Part shown: piece by piece, positions 48,036-58,350 of the stretch
Layout: every line of letters starts with the position of its first letter
Position numbering within the stretch: the first letter of the stretch is position 1
Assembly: GCF_001457775.1 (NCBI RefSeq)
Contig: NZ_CYSG01000009.1
Coordinates: 106,171-170,170, forward strand
Direction: 5' to 3'
Source: Phaeobacter sp. CECT 5382
GTDB taxonomy: Bacteria > Pseudomonadota > Alphaproteobacteria > Rhodobacterales > Rhodobacteraceae
Length of the DNA: 64,000 bases
Program-made: the position numbers and the translations under genes
Notes under the pieces: generated by a model
Seen by the model: the letters and a program-made list of their open reading frames with translations, nothing else
Database searches by the model: none
What the model was told of the DNA's origin: nothing

Positions 48036-48818
48036 CTATCCCAGAAAGGTGAACAGAAACAGGAACATCGCAGCGGCACCAAGCATTCCGTCGAAGCGAT
48101 CCAACAGACCACCATGCCCCGGGATCAAAGCACTGGAATCCTTGACCCCCGTCTGCCGCTTCAGCGCGCTTTCAGCAACATCACCTGCTTGGCTGGCCAT
48201 GGAAACAAGCACCGAAGCCAGCACAAAACCCGCGCCCATGTCAAAACGTGCGGCAAAGATCACACCGACCACAGCTGCGGCGATCCAACCCGCAGAGGTG
48301 CCGGACCAGGTTTTTTTCGGGCTTATACGCGGCCAGAACTTGGGGCCGCCAATGGTTTTCCCAGCGAAATAGCCCGCGACATCCGTCGCAACCACCACCA
48401 GAATCAACCAGACAAGCCACTGTGCTCCGAGGCCATTGCGCAACCAGATGAAGCTTACGCCGGCCATGACCACCCATAGGGCAAAGACGGCAAAACGGAT
48501 CCGAGCCTGTTCCGCGACCAGCGCAGCCCCCAGACCGACAGGCAGCAAAACAACCGCAAGGGCCGCCATCATCGGCAACAGCGTAGACGCCATCACAGCA
48601 AAGGCGGTCGCAGCCCCCAAAAGCACGGCCAGCCCAAAGCGGCGCGGCGCCAGCATCAGGCTCAGCTCCCAGATCATGCCGCCACAGCTGAGCGCGATAA
48701 CGAGACTGAAGACTAGACCGCCCGCCCAGACAGCGCAGATTGCCACGGCAACCATGACCAGAGCCGACAGCACGCGCGGCATCAGATCTGCCCAGGGGCC
48801 CTGACGGTTTTGCATCAT
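48036..48818 (-). CDS. cdsA: Phosphatidate cytidylyltransferase
   Basis: A 260-residue integral membrane enzyme making CDP-diacylglycerol. Hydrophobic segments run through most of the protein. The family signature SQAGDVAESALKRQTGVKDSSALIPGHGGLLDRFD is near the C-terminus, with metal-binding aspartates. The start ATG 48818 overlaps the uppS stop by 4 bp. An upstream in-frame start at 48866 lies inside uppS and is rejected. Confidence 0.95.
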   Translation of the reverse strand: MMQNRQGPWADLMPRVLSALVMVAVAICAVWAGGLVFSLVIALSCGGMIWELSLMLAPRRFGLAVLLGAATAFAVMASTLLPMMAALAVVLLPVGLGAALVAEQARIRFAVFALWVVMAGVSFIWLRNGLGAQWLVWLILVVVATDVAGYFAGKTIGGPKFWPRISPKKTWSGTSAGWIAAAVVGVIFAARFDMGAGFVLASVLVSMASQAGDVAESALKRQTGVKDSSALIPGHGGLLDRFDGMLGAAAMFLFLFTFLG

Positions 48819-49573
48819 TTCTTCACCGCTCCGAAACGCCGGTCCCGGGTGCCATAGCTGCGGCACAGACGGCCCAGTTCTTCGGCGGTAAAATCAGGCC
48901 AGAGCGTGTCGATGAATTCATACTCAGCATAGGCCGACTGCCACAGCAGGAAATTGGAGATACGCGCCTCGCCGCTGGTGCGAATGACCAGATCCGGGTC
49001 CGGTAACACATGTGTATCGAGGTACCGTGGCAATGTTTCTTCGTCGACATCCTCTGGCGCAAGCAGGCCCGTCGCAACATCCTCTGCGAGACGTTTGGTG
49101 GCCCGGGCAACCTCATCACGACCGCCATAGTTCAGCGCGATGGTGAGATGGGTTCCGTCGTTTCCCTCGGTTTCATGCTCCAGCTCGTCCATCAGACGCA
49201 CGAGCTTATCATCAAGACGCAGACGATCACCAATGAAGCGTACACGCACATTGCGGGCGGCGAGCGCTTTCATTTCTTTGGAAATGTAGCGGCGGAAAAG
49301 GCTCATGAGCCCCGAGATTTCGACCTGGGTCCGTTTCCAGTTTTCTGTCGAAAAAGCAAATATCGTAAGATATTTCACACCCAGTTCGGGACAGCATTCA
49401 ACAACTTCGCGCACGCGTTTTGCGCCCGCGTGATGGCCAAACAGGCGCGGTCTTCCCCGCGCCTGTGCCCAACGGCCATTGCCGTCCATGATGATTGCAA
49501 CATGACGAGGACCAGATCGTTCCTGTTCCTCTGTCGCGTCACTGTCCGTACCGATATCGTTTTTACTGGACAT
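48815..49573 (-). CDS. uppS: Undecaprenyl diphosphate synthase
   Basis: A 252-residue cis-prenyltransferase providing the lipid carrier for peptidoglycan. Signature regions: HVAIIMDGNGRWA (catalytic Asp near residue 30), FAFSTENWKR, and DPDLVIRTSGEARISNFLLWQSAYAE. It follows frr by 8 bp and overlaps cdsA by 4 bp. The roughly 20-residue acidic N-terminal extension is unremarkable. Confidence 0.97.
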   Translation of the reverse strand: MSSKNDIGTDSDATEEQERSGPRHVAIIMDGNGRWAQARGRPRLFGHHAGAKRVREVVECCPELGVKYLTIFAFSTENWKRTQVEISGLMSLFRRYISKEMKALAARNVRVRFIGDRLRLDDKLVRLMDELEHETEGNDGTHLTIALNYGGRDEVARATKRLAEDVATGLLAPEDVDEETLPRYLDTHVLPDPDLVIRTSGEARISNFLLWQSAYAEYEFIDTLWPDFTAEELGRLCRSYGTRDRRFGAVKK

Positions 49574-49581
49574 AAACGAGA

Positions 49582-50145
49582 TCAGACCTGCATGATTTCG
49601 GTCTGCTTGTTTTCAAGCGCGTCATCCACAAGTTTAATCATCGTATCTGTCAGATCCTGCACCTCGGTCTCCCAGAACTTCTGGTCGTCTTCGGACATGC
49701 CGTCTGCCTTGGCTTTTTTGATCTGGTCCATCCCATCGCGGCGCACGTTGCGGACAGAAACTCGGGCGTGTTCGGCGTAGGTGCCGGCGACTTTGCCCAA
49801 CTCACGGCGACGCTCTTCGTTCAGCTCGGGGATCGGCAACATGATAATGGTGCCATTGAGCTGCGGATTGATTCCCAGCCCGGAATTGCGAATGGCTTTT
49901 TCCACTTTGCCAACGAGGGACTTGTCCCAAACATTGATGGTAACCATACGCGGTTCGGGCACATTCACGGTGCCGACCTGGTTGATCGGCGTCATGGATC
50001 CGTATGCATCTACCATTACCGGTTCCAGCATTGAGCCAGAGGCGCGGCCGGTCCGCAACGAGGCGAATTCCGTTTTCAGGTTTGCCATCGCGCCATCCAT
50101 ACGGCGTTTCAGATCATCGGTATCCAGTTCGAAATCGTCAGACAT
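49582..50145 (-). CDS. frr: Ribosome recycling factor
   Basis: A 187-residue two-domain protein that splits post-termination ribosomes with EF-G. Diagnostic motifs are [20 protein letters not shown], the [25 protein letters not shown] block, and the C-terminal [16 protein letters not shown]. It heads the frr-uppS-cdsA-dxr-rseP unit. The upstream pyrH gene is separated by an unusually long 456-bp spacer. Confidence 0.97.
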   Translation of the reverse strand: MSDDFELDTDDLKRRMDGAMANLKTEFASLRTGRASGSMLEPVMVDAYGSMTPINQVGTVNVPEPRMVTINVWDKSLVGKVEKAIRNSGLGINPQLNGTIIMLPIPELNEERRRELGKVAGTYAEHARVSVRNVRRDGMDQIKKAKADGMSEDDQKFWETEVQDLTDTMIKLVDDALENKQTEIMQV

Positions 50146-50601
50146 TCTGCTCTCTCCCCTGACTTGAGGCGGTCTTTGATCTGCTCATAAGCCATTGGCC
50201 CGCCATTGTATAGCGATCATGACAGGGTTTTGGGTCGCGGCGGTTGCTCTGACCTAGCCAAATCAGTCCCAAACGCCGCTAAATCGGGACAAAAAAAAGA
50301 AGCGCCGTGTCAGATGGGGCCTCAATTCAGAGACGTTCTAGGCAGACGGGCTGGCCGCGTCTGCCCCGCCCCCTGTTCACCATCCAAGCGCGAAAAAGGC
50401 TGCTAGTAAATGAATTGCGCGTGACAGCGGAACTGTCACGCGCAGAAAATTTTGGTCCAGGGGGGACCATGACACCATTCGGCAAGATAAATTTACCCAA
50501 TTGTCACTTTCTGAAACCCGGTGCCTAGCCACTTCTAGCCAACCTCTGTGACACTTCCATGACGTGCATCGCAAGAGAGTGAATAGTCCGAGGCCTGAAG
50601 A
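50146..50601. other. 456-bp spacer between pyrH and frr with hairpins
   Basis: No protein gene is credible. It holds an 8-bp hairpin GGCAGACG/CGTCTGCC (50341-50365) and a perfect 12-bp inverted repeat (50416-50444). The frr promoter presumably lies near the left end and a pyrH terminator near the right. Confidence 0.6.
50416..50444. repeat. Perfect 12-bp inverted repeat in the pyrH-frr spacer
   Basis: TGCGCGTGACAG-CGGAA-CTGTCACGCGCA is an exact 12-bp dyad with a 5-bp loop, 158 bp past the pyrH stop. Flanking sequence is AT-rich (AAAATTTT on one side), so it may end transcription weakly on either strand, or bind a regulator. Confidence 0.7.
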
Positions 50602-51348
50602 TCAGCCGGAGACCTTTGTATAGGTGCCTTTGCCTGCTAGAATCCCACGAAAGCCACCGGGCTCATCCAGCGAGAAGACTATGATCGGCAGGTTATTATC
50701 CCGGGCCAGGGCGATCGCCGAAGCATCCATCACGCCAAGACGTTTGGCCAGAACATCATCAAAGCTGACGGTGTCATAGCGCTTTGCGTCGTCAAATTTT
50801 TCGGGATCCTTATCATAGACACCATCCACTTTGGTGCCTTTGAAAATCGCCTCACAGCCCATTTCATTGGCACGCAGCGTCGCGGCGGTGTCGGTGGTGA
50901 AATAGGGGTTGCCGGTCCCGGCCGCAAAGATGCAGACCCGTTTCTTTTCGAGATGGCGCACCGCGCGACGGCGGATATAGGGCTCGCAGACCTGATCCAT
51001 CGGGATCGCCGAGATAACCCGGCAAAAGACACCAATGTCTTCGAGCGCGCTCTGCATCGCCAGGGCGTTCATCACGGTCGCCAGCATGCCCATGTAATCT
51101 GCTGTGGTGCGTTCCATGCCCTGTGCCGCGCCGGACAAGCCGCGGAAAATATTGCCGCCGCCGATGACCATGCAGATCTCAACGCCCATGTCGTGCACGG
51201 TTTTGACTTCACGCGCGATGCGCTGAACAGTGGGCGGATGCAGGCCAAATCCCTGATCGCCCATCAGCGCTTCGCCGGAAATTTTGAGCATGACACGGTT
51301 ATAGGTAGCGTCTGGAGCAGTATCCAGCGTTTCAAGATCTAGGGGCAT
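50602..51348 (-). CDS. pyrH: UMP kinase
   Basis: A 248-residue hexameric UMP kinase of the amino-acid-kinase family. The N-terminal [12 protein letters not shown] and the GGGNIFRG motif are diagnostic; [13 protein letters not shown] ([15 protein letters not shown]) and [12 protein letters not shown] follow. ATG 51348 ([13 protein letters not shown]) has GGAGC at good distance. The open frame extends upstream antisense through miaA, but that part is spurious. It is divergent from miaA. Confidence 0.97.
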   Translation of the reverse strand: MPLDLETLDTAPDATYNRVMLKISGEALMGDQGFGLHPPTVQRIAREVKTVHDMGVEICMVIGGGNIFRGLSGAAQGMERTTADYMGMLATVMNALAMQSALEDIGVFCRVISAIPMDQVCEPYIRRRAVRHLEKKRVCIFAAGTGNPYFTTDTAATLRANEMGCEAIFKGTKVDGVYDKDPEKFDDAKRYDTVSFDDVLAKRLGVMDASAIALARDNNLPIIVFSLDEPGGFRGILAGKGTYTKVSG

Positions 51349-51534
51349 ATTGCGCTCCGACGGATGAGGGGGGTTAGTTTGCGCTGCAAAATGAAGCAAA
51401 ACGGCGTGATGTTCAATGCGCCCTGATCGCTTTCCTCGGTCTTTATCCCTAGTATCCGGTGTCTCGCGACAGTATCTCCAGTTTTGAAGCTGTTTTTTTC
51501 TGCAATCAATCATAGACTGACGAGCGCCCCTACG

Positions 51535-52401
51535 ATGATGTTGCCTGATATCGACCCGGACAAACCCGTTTTGCTGGCAGGCCCCACGGCCTCTGGAAAA
51601 TCGGCTCTGGCCATGGAAATCGCCGAAAAACAAGGCGGTGTGATCGTGAATGCAGATGCCAGCCAGATCTATGACTGTTGGCGTGTGGTGACCGCACGCC
51701 CCAGTCTGCAGGATGAAGCCCGCCTGCCCCATCACCTCTACGGCCATGTTCCATTTGATGCGCAATATTCCGCAGGCCACTGGCTGCGCGATGTCCTGCC
51801 GCTGCTTGCCGGGCCACAACGTCCGATCATTGTCGGTGGAACTGGGCTGTATTTTTCGACGTTGACGCAGGGCTTGGCAGAAATTCCACCAACCCCAAAT
51901 GCCATTCGGGTCCAGGGCGATTCCCTCTCTCTTGAGACGCTGCTGGCGGACCTGGACACGATCACTGCGGCCCGGATCGACGTGCAGAACCGCGCTCGTG
52001 TCCAGCGCGCCTGGGAAGTTTTGCAGGCCACGGGAAAATCTCTTGCCACTTGGCAGGCAGAAACCCCCGCGCCGCCACTGCCCCTGAGCGCCTGCACCGC
52101 TATCGTCATGAATAGCCCCAAAGACTGGCTCGAAGCACGCATCCGTCAGCGTTTTGATCTGATGCTCGAGCAGGGTGCCCTGGATGAGGTCCGCGCCATG
52201 CAAGACCGCTATGATCCGTCCCTGCCCGCCTTCAAGGCGATTGGCGTGCCGGAACTGGTTGGATACACAACGGGTCAGCTCACACTTGATCAGGCCCGCG
52301 AGCAGGCCTCAATCGCCACACGCCGCTACGCCAAACGCCAAAGAAGCTGGTTCAGATCAAAGATGCAGGCCTGGATCCAGTTGGAACCGGACCTGCAATA
52401 G
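51535..52401 (+). CDS. miaA: tRNA dimethylallyltransferase
   Basis: A 288-residue enzyme adding the dimethylallyl group to A37 of tRNAs reading UNN codons. The P-loop is [14 protein letters not shown] near residue 15. The [19 protein letters not shown] motif and [13 protein letters not shown] follow. The C-terminal [13 protein letters not shown] segment binds tRNA. In MiaA, QIYxxxxV is a usual active-site region. ATG 51535 or 51538 is chosen over a TTG at 51484. No hfq or hflX is adjacent, unlike enterics. Confidence 0.95.
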   Translation: MMLPDIDPDKPVLLAGPTASGKSALAMEIAEKQGGVIVNADASQIYDCWRVVTARPSLQDEARLPHHLYGHVPFDAQYSAGHWLRDVLPLLAGPQRPIIVGGTGLYFSTLTQGLAEIPPTPNAIRVQGDSLSLETLLADLDTITAARIDVQNRARVQRAWEVLQATGKSLATWQAETPAPPLPLSACTAIVMNSPKDWLEARIRQRFDLMLEQGALDEVRAMQDRYDPSLPAFKAIGVPELVGYTTGQLTLDQAREQASIATRRYAKRQRSWFRSKMQAWIQLEPDLQ

Positions 52402-52488
52402 CGCTCGCCTGTATCGCAGCATGCGGTCAGCCAGTCTGACCCCATATCTTTCTGCCTGATATCTTCCATACAGTGTTCAGGTGCCTGG

Positions 52489-52522
52489 ATGCAGCCAGGC
52501 TCAACATGCAGCCAGGCTCAAC
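52489..52522. repeat. Exact 17-bp tandem duplication
   Basis: ATGCAGCCAGGCTCAAC occurs twice head-to-tail (52489-52505, 52506-52522). The first copy overlaps a GCCTGG/CCAGGC hairpin (52483-52500), possibly part of the miaA 3' end. Confidence 0.95.
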
Positions 52523-52627
52523 TCTGTTCGCCGCCGAGCTTCAGCCAAGCGTCAGTCTGTCTATTGAACGCTTTCGCCATTTGGCTACCTAGCGACGACG
52601 CCCACCGCCTTCCCTCCACGCGACGCG

Positions 52628-52659
52628 TTATATAAATAAATTCAAATTTGTTTATATAA
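52628..52659. promoter_or_regulatory. AT-rich 32-bp palindrome upstream of the AraC gene
   Basis: Arms TTATATAAATAAATT and AATTTGTTTATATAA are reverse complements at 14 of 15 positions, separated by CA. It lies 161 bp before the AraC-family start. A regulator operator, or a site for an AT-binding nucleoid protein, is plausible. Confidence 0.6.
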
Positions 52660-52819
52660 AAACTTCACCAAATAGGGAAATTGGTTCCAGATCCGTAACA
52701 ACAGGATGGAGATTCAGGTTTTTCAAATATCCCAATAGGGAGAACTTGCCCGAATCGAAAAATAATGCCCTGCTAAGTCGTGTTGAAAATTTCAAGAAAC
52801 TTTAATCTATCAGTGTCTA

Positions 52820-53632
52820 ATGCCGTTTGATCCAAACCCCGCCGAGGAAATTCAGGTCGTGCCTCTCAGCAGGCTGTCTCCAGATGGAGCATGGCAGACC
52901 GAGCTGGCCCATGACCGCAGCGAGCACCTGCTGATCTGGGTGACCAGGGGCCAGGGTCGTTTTCTGATGGACGGCGCGCAGCGCGGCTTTGGGACACATA
53001 GTGCCCTGTTTTTTCCGGCGCGCGCACTTTTGTCGGTAGAGTTTGGTCGCCAGTGTTTGGGGCAGGCCCTGCGTGTTCCGGTTTCATCACCAGTTGCGAT
53101 GCCAGACCGGCCAATGCATCTGAAGATTACTGATACCAGAGAACAGGCGCGGCTGAATACGCTGCTCGAATCCATGGTAGCCGAGCAATCTGGCCACCCG
53201 GCTCTGTGGCGTCGGGCGTTGCAGTCTTATAGTGAACTGATAAGTATTCAGTTGCGCCGCCTGCCGCCTTCCGGCCCCCTGCCACCGAGCCGCCCCTCTG
53301 CTGCGCGGCGGCTGTCGCAGGCCTATTGTCAGCGGGTCGCCGATTTTTACGATGCCCGTGCCAGTATGGCGGATCATGCGGCCGCGCTGTCGGTCACGCC
53401 AACCCATCTGACTCGCGTCTGCAAAGCCGAGACAGGCAAGACTGCCGCCGCCTTGCTGATGGAGCGACAACTCCATGCTGCACGAATCCTGTTGATTTCT
53501 TCGGATATCACCATGCGCGACATTGCCGACCGGCTCGGCTTTGGGAGCGCAGCCTATTTTACCCGCTTCATCACCCAACACACCGGTCAGACCCCCAGCA
53601 CGTTGCGCAAGGCCGCCCGCAAACGGATTTGA
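52820..53632 (+). CDS. AraC family transcriptional regulator
   Basis: A 270-residue regulator. The N-terminal half is a cupin-like sensor (LLIWVTRGQGRFLMDG near residue 40). The C-terminal 100 residues carry the double HTH of AraC proteins: SMADHAAALSVTPTHLTRVCKAETGKTAAALL and DITMRDIADRLGFGSAAYFTRFITQHTGQTPS. The ligand is unknown. It is followed by a terminator and then by a peptide-type ABC operon on the same strand, which it could regulate. Confidence 0.92.
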   Translation: MPFDPNPAEEIQVVPLSRLSPDGAWQTELAHDRSEHLLIWVTRGQGRFLMDGAQRGFGTHSALFFPARALLSVEFGRQCLGQALRVPVSSPVAMPDRPMHLKITDTREQARLNTLLESMVAEQSGHPALWRRALQSYSELISIQLRRLPPSGPLPPSRPSAARRLSQAYCQRVADFYDARASMADHAAALSVTPTHLTRVCKAETGKTAAALLMERQLHAARILLISSDITMRDIADRLGFGSAAYFTRFITQHTGQTPSTLRKAARKRI

Positions 53633-54052
53633 CTCGGCTAGGTTTGAGACTGGCCCAGATCTTGGCCTGGGTCCGACGTTACCTCTGATCCAGCTCTGAT
53701 TCCCTCCTCAATGCAGTCTGTCTGAAGAGGCACGGAAATGACCGGGAACTGGGCACTCCTGCCCAGTTCTCTCTTCTCCATCCAGTTCACAATCCAAACG
53801 CGACGCCAAAAATGTCGCTTTTAATGCACTCAACGCCGATTCTGTGCATTGACCTCTCCCCATATCTAGGGCCGAATGACTGTATGAAAAGGCGATAAGC
53901 CAAAACAGCATCTTTCCGGACCGGATCTAATTCCCGTTCCAGACAAGAGCTTGCCCTGATCAGGTCTGCTCCAGACTAGCACTGGCTAAGATTTGAACAG
54001 GCAATGTCCAAACGGGGATCAACCCCCGATGGTGCACAACAGGGAGACCCGA
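53633..54052 (+). other. 420-bp intergenic region before the ABC operon
   Basis: It contains the AraC-gene terminator (53746-53780) and then the upstream region of the ABC transporter operon. An upstream in-frame extension of the binding protein (to 53993) lacks family features. No other gene is visible. Confidence 0.55.
53746..53780 (+). terminator. Terminator-like hairpin after the AraC gene
   Basis: GAACTGGGCA-CTCC-TGCCCAGTTC is a perfect 10-bp stem followed by the pyrimidine-rich TCTCTTCTCC. It lies 114 bp past the stop. Confidence 0.75.
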
Positions 54053-55717
54053 ATGATCAAAATCAACACCACTGAAGCTCAGCCCCATTGGGCAGCAAAA
54101 ATGCATGCACGCGAAGTTCTGGACGGCAAGCTAGATCGACGTGAATTTCTGGCGCGAGCCACAGGCCTAGGCGTCTCTGCTGCCGCTGCTTATGGACTGA
54201 TTGGCCTCGCAGCCCCAGCTCAGGCGGCGACGGACATGAAATCCGGCGGCTCCCTGCGTGTGCAGATGGAAGTCCGCCCGCTGAAGGATCCGCGCACCTA
54301 TGACTGGTCGCAGATGGCGAACCTGACCCGCGGCAGCAACGAATATCTTGTTGAGTACAACAACGACGGCTCCATCCGCGGCATGCTGCTGGAAAGCTGG
54401 GAGGTCAACGACGACGCCACCGTTTACACCCTAAATGTGCGCAAGGGTGTGACCTGGAACAACGGCGATGCTTTCACCGCTGAAGACGTGGCCCGCAATA
54501 TCACTGGCTGGTGCGACAAGAGCCTTGAAGGCAACTCGATGGCGGGTCGTTTCGGCACCCTCGTTGACGCCGAGACCGGCGCCGCTGTTGCTGGCGGTGT
54601 AGAGGTCGTCGATGATCATACCGTCCGGCTGAACCTGCCCGGCCCCGATATTTCACTGATTGCGGGCATGGCCGACTATCCGGCAGCCATCATGCACTCC
54701 AGCTTTCAGACCAACGACTTCACCGCCAATGTCGGAACAGGCCCCTACCAGCTCACCACGCTCGAGGTCGGTGTCAAGGCCGTGCTGGAACGCAACAGCG
54801 GTCACACATGGTGGGGCGATGCCGTCTATGGCACCCCGGCGCTGGACCGCATCGAATACATTGATTTCGGCACTGACCCGTCCTCCTGGCTGGCTGCGCT
54901 GGAATCTGACGAAGTCGATATGCTCTATGAATCGGTTGGTGAATTCATCGATGTGATGGACGGCCTTGGATACAACAAGTCCGAAGTTGTCACCATGGCG
55001 ACGATCGTCGTGCGCCCCAACCAGCTGGCCGAAGTTGACGGCAAACGCCCCTATGCAGACAAACGCGTCCGCCAGGCGATCCAGATGGCTGTGGACAATT
55101 CTGTCTGCCTTGAACTCGGGTATGGCAACCGTGGACAGGCCGCCGAGAACCACCATGTCGGCCCGATTCATCCCGAATATGCCGAGCTTCCGCCGCAGAA
55201 ATACGACCCCGCAGCGGCACGTGCGCTGATGGAAGAAGCAGGCATGTTGGATTTCGAACATGAAATCATGTCGATTGACGATGACTGGCGCAAGAATACC
55301 ACTGATGCCGTCGCCGCTCAGCTGCGCGATGCCGGTTTCAAGATCAAACGGACCGTTCTGCCCGGCTCCACTTTCTGGAACGATTGGTCAAAATACCCCT
55401 TCAGCTCCACCAACTGGAACCCACGCCCGCTTGGCGTACAGGTTCATGCTCTGGCCTATCGTTCTGGCGAGGCTTGGAATGAATTCGGTTGGGCAAACGA
55501 AGAGTTCGACGCGCTGCTGACCGAGGCGCTGTCGATTGCGGATGCCGACAAGCGCCGCGAGGTGATGAAAAAGATGGAGATGATCATCCAGGAAGAGGGT
55601 GTCACCATTCAGCCCTACTGGCGCTCATTGTATCGTCACATGCGTGAAGGTGTTGCCAATGCCGAAATGCATGTGACCTTTGAACACCATCACTACAAAT
55701 GGGGTTGGTCGGCTTAA
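54053..55717 (+). CDS. ABC transporter periplasmic binding protein (peptide/nickel family 5)
   Basis: A 554-residue SBP_bac_5 family protein. The N-terminus has a twin-arginine-like signal ([23 protein letters not shown]...APAQAA), so Tat export is likely. The mature protein has the family-5 blocks [18 protein letters not shown] near residue 135 and [11 protein letters not shown] near 335. The ligand could be a peptide, opine or another compound; it cannot be named. ATG 54053 has AGGGAG upstream. First gene of the four-gene ABC operon. Confidence 0.92.
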   Translation: MIKINTTEAQPHWAAKMHAREVLDGKLDRREFLARATGLGVSAAAAYGLIGLAAPAQAATDMKSGGSLRVQMEVRPLKDPRTYDWSQMANLTRGSNEYLVEYNNDGSIRGMLLESWEVNDDATVYTLNVRKGVTWNNGDAFTAEDVARNITGWCDKSLEGNSMAGRFGTLVDAETGAAVAGGVEVVDDHTVRLNLPGPDISLIAGMADYPAAIMHSSFQTNDFTANVGTGPYQLTTLEVGVKAVLERNSGHTWWGDAVYGTPALDRIEYIDFGTDPSSWLAALESDEVDMLYESVGEFIDVMDGLGYNKSEVVTMATIVVRPNQLAEVDGKRPYADKRVRQAIQMAVDNSVCLELGYGNRGQAAENHHVGPIHPEYAELPPQKYDPAAARALMEEAGMLDFEHEIMSIDDDWRKNTTDAVAAQLRDAGFKIKRTVLPGSTFWNDWSKYPFSSTNWNPRPLGVQVHALAYRSGEAWNEFGWANEEFDALLTEALSIADADKRREVMKKMEMIIQEEGVTIQPYWRSLYRHMREGVANAEMHVTFEHHHYKWGWSA

Positions 55718-55839
55718 CCGCCCGCCAACACTCCCTACCCCAGAGCCGCGCAATTTTTCTGCGGCTCTGGGCAGCCAAGAACAACAACGGTGCGCCATGA
55801 AGGCAGCACCGGTTTGCCGCCAGACTGACAGGGAACCCT

Positions 55840-56892
55840 ATGGGATTGTTCATTTTACGCCGCACTGGCGTGATGATCCTCACGGCGCTATGCCTGACGT
55901 TCATCGTTTTCTTTCTAACCAACCTTTATCCGAATCTGGAAAAGCTCGCTAAGACGCAAGGCAACTTCAGAATGACGGATGAGGCCGTGACCAGCTGGCT
56001 CAACAGCAATGGTTATGGGCAACCGACTGCTGTGAAATACGGTCAATGGCTGGGTGTTTTGCCCGGCTGGACCCTCACCACCGACGACGGCGAAACAGGT
56101 CGCTGTATCACCGGTGTGGTGAGCGCGGACGAGGCCGCCGACGCAGCACGGTTTTGCGGAATTTTGCAGGGGGAATGGGGCTTTTCCACCCGGTTCAAGG
56201 ATGACGTTGCAAGTATCGTGTGGGAACGGCTTGGCAACACAGGGTATCTGATGTTTTGGGTGCTGATGCTTATGGTGCCTTCGGCGCTGATCATCGGAGT
56301 TCTTGCCGGCATGCGCGAAGGGTCGGTCACTGATCGTAGCCTTTCGACAGTATCTATCCTGACCACCGCGACCCCTGAATATGTTTCGGGCGTTATCTTT
56401 ATTGCGGTCTTCACCTCTTCCACAGTGGGCTTAAAGTGGTTCAAAGGCACCGCGACCTCTGCCATGGACAATCCGACCTTCGAGAACTTCTTTCTGCCGG
56501 TGCTGACGATTGCGCTTTATGGTATGGGCTATATCGCCCGCATGACGCGCGCCTCAATGACCGAAGTCATGACTGCGCAGTACATCCGGACTGCGCGGCT
56601 CAAAGGTGTCAGCTTCCACAATATCGTTCTGAAACATGCGCTCCGAAACGCGCTGATTGCACCATTCACTGTAATCATGTTGCAGTTCCCCTGGTTGCTC
56701 AACGGCGTCGTGATTGTTGAAACCCTGTTCAACTACAAAGGCTTTGGCTGGATCTTGGTTGAGGCAGCAGGGAACAATGACATTGAGCTGTTGCTCGCGA
56801 TTTCAGTCGTTTCCGTCTTTGTGGTTCTGGTGACCCAGCTGATTTCCGATATCGGCTATGTCTACCTAAACCCGCGCATTCGCATTTCTTAA
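55840..56892 (+). CDS. ABC transporter permease, DppB type
   Basis: A 350-residue inner-membrane permease. The first TM is MGLFILRRTGVMILTALCLTFIVFFLTNLYP, and the EAA loop appears as YIRTARLKGVSFHNIVLKHALRNAL. The large periplasmic segment between TM1 and TM2 is longer than usual and has two cysteines (GRCITG and ARFCGI) that could form a disulfide. It pairs with the downstream permease. Confidence 0.92.
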   Translation: MGLFILRRTGVMILTALCLTFIVFFLTNLYPNLEKLAKTQGNFRMTDEAVTSWLNSNGYGQPTAVKYGQWLGVLPGWTLTTDDGETGRCITGVVSADEAADAARFCGILQGEWGFSTRFKDDVASIVWERLGNTGYLMFWVLMLMVPSALIIGVLAGMREGSVTDRSLSTVSILTTATPEYVSGVIFIAVFTSSTVGLKWFKGTATSAMDNPTFENFFLPVLTIALYGMGYIARMTRASMTEVMTAQYIRTARLKGVSFHNIVLKHALRNALIAPFTVIMLQFPWLLNGVVIVETLFNYKGFGWILVEAAGNNDIELLLAISVVSVFVVLVTQLISDIGYVYLNPRIRIS

Positions 56893-56907
56893 GGAAAGGA
56901 GAGAGAC

Positions 56908-58350
56908 ATGGATCCCCTCAGCTGGACCGGCCAAATCGCCTTCCTCAATCCAATCATAGCCCTGGCGCTTGGCCTCTTGGTGGCATCTGTTCTGGCCTGG
57001 GTCGTTGTCAGTGCTGTGCTGCCCGAAAACCGCGCCATCAATGATATTGGCGGCACCATGACGCTGGCCTCCGGGCCGCGCGATATCGCGGCCCTTGCGG
57101 TACGCCTCACAACCCTTGGCACAACAGTCCTTGCTCTGGCCTACTTGGTCCTGGGGCTGGCGCTGGGTACGGATGCAGGCATCCTTGGTGCCATGGCTCA
57201 GCAGTTCTGGCCAGTTTGGACGGCCCTGGTTCTGCTTTTCACCCTGTCGATTGCGTTCAAGCGGCGGCTGGGTCTTTATGGCAAGCTGTTTGACAGCCCT
57301 ATCGGCATGATCGGCTTTGCGCTGGTTATGTTCTGGGTTTTCACCGGCTTCTTTGGCGCCATAGATCTGATCATCACCCATGATCCACTGTCGCAGCTTT
57401 CTGGTCTCAAGAACAAGGTTCCCGGCACCCCCTTGCGCAGCCCCGAAGATGGCGATTTTCTGTGGTATCTGCTGGGTGGCGATAATCTGGCGCGTGATGT
57501 TTTCAGCCGTATGGTGAAAGGCGCCTGGGAAGTTGTTAAAATTGCACCCCTAGCGACGATATTTGCCTTTATGGTCGGCATCACCCTTGGTCTGCCTGCC
57601 GGATATTTTGGCGGCCGTTTGGATACCTTTCTGTCTTTCCTGGCCAACCTGATCCTCGCCTTCCCGGTGATTTTGCTGTTTTACCTGCTGGTCACACCAG
57701 AAATCGTGGCGACCGGGTTGCCGCAATATATGGCAGCGGTGCTCTTTGCCTTTCCCCTGATATTCTTTGGCGTGTTGATCAACTCTCGCTATCGCACCCA
57801 GCCTTCCAAGAACTATCTCTGGCTGGCTATCGTGTTGCTGCCGCTGCTTGTCGCCTATTTCTCTTTGATCAACGAAGATGGCTCCAAGATCAACTTCATC
57901 CCGCAGGCGTTTGATTTGTTCGATATCCCCGGCGGTATCCTGGTGGTCTTTGTCTCGGTGGTTTTTGTCAACTCGCCCACGGTGTTCCGCATCGTGCGGG
58001 GTCTGACCATGGATATCAAAACCCGTGACTATGTAGCAGCGGCGCAAACCCGTGGCGAACGCCCCTGGTACATCATGCTCTGGGAGGTTCTGCCCAATGC
58101 GCGTGGCCCGCTGATCGTCGATTTCTGCCTGCGCATTGGATACACCACCATCCTGCTCGGGACATTGGGCTTCTTTGGTCTTGGCCTGCCACCGGAAAGC
58201 CCTGACTGGGGCTCCACGATCAACGAAGGCCGTAAGTTGTTGTCGATCTATCTGCACCCGGCCCTGCCACCTGCCATGGCCCTGCTGAGCCTGGTTCTGG
58301 GGCTCAACCTACTGGCGGATGGCCTGCGCGAAGAAAGCCTGAAAGACTAG
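56908..58350 (+). CDS. ABC transporter permease, DppC type, enlarged
   Basis: A 480-residue permease, well above the usual 280-300. The extra length is an N-terminal membrane region of about 130 residues with several hydrophobic spans and an insert in the transmembrane core near residues 290-340. The EAA loop is YVAAAQTRGERPWYIMLWEVLPNARGPL, and the C-terminus carries FFGLGLPPESPDWG, normal for DppC. Starts 15 bp after the first permease, with AAGGAAAGGAG as ribosome-binding site. Confidence 0.92.
   Translation: MDPLSWTGQIAFLNPIIALALGLLVASVLAWVVVSAVLPENRAINDIGGTMTLASGPRDIAALAVRLTTLGTTVLALAYLVLGLALGTDAGILGAMAQQFWPVWTALVLLFTLSIAFKRRLGLYGKLFDSPIGMIGFALVMFWVFTGFFGAIDLIITHDPLSQLSGLKNKVPGTPLRSPEDGDFLWYLLGGDNLARDVFSRMVKGAWEVVKIAPLATIFAFMVGITLGLPAGYFGGRLDTFLSFLANLILAFPVILLFYLLVTPEIVATGLPQYMAAVLFAFPLIFFGVLINSRYRTQPSKNYLWLAIVLLPLLVAYFSLINEDGSKINFIPQAFDLFDIPGGILVVFVSVVFVNSPTVFRIVRGLTMDIKTRDYVAAAQTRGERPWYIMLWEVLPNARGPLIVDFCLRIGYTTILLGTLGFFGLGLPPESPDWGSTINEGRKLLSIYLHPALPPAMALLSLVLGLNLLADGLREESLKD

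Larger units (their letters stand above)
52402..52819. other. 418-bp intergenic region upstream of the AraC gene
   Basis: No gene seen. It contains a 17-bp tandem duplication (52489-52522) next to a small hairpin, and an AT-rich 32-bp palindrome (52628-52659). Local base composition falls well below the window average around the palindrome. Confidence 0.6.

Noticed and set aside
51349..52203. Upstream extension of the pyrH frame antisense to miaA
   Set aside because: miaA is well supported on the plus strand, and PyrH has its family start and ribosome-binding site at 51348.
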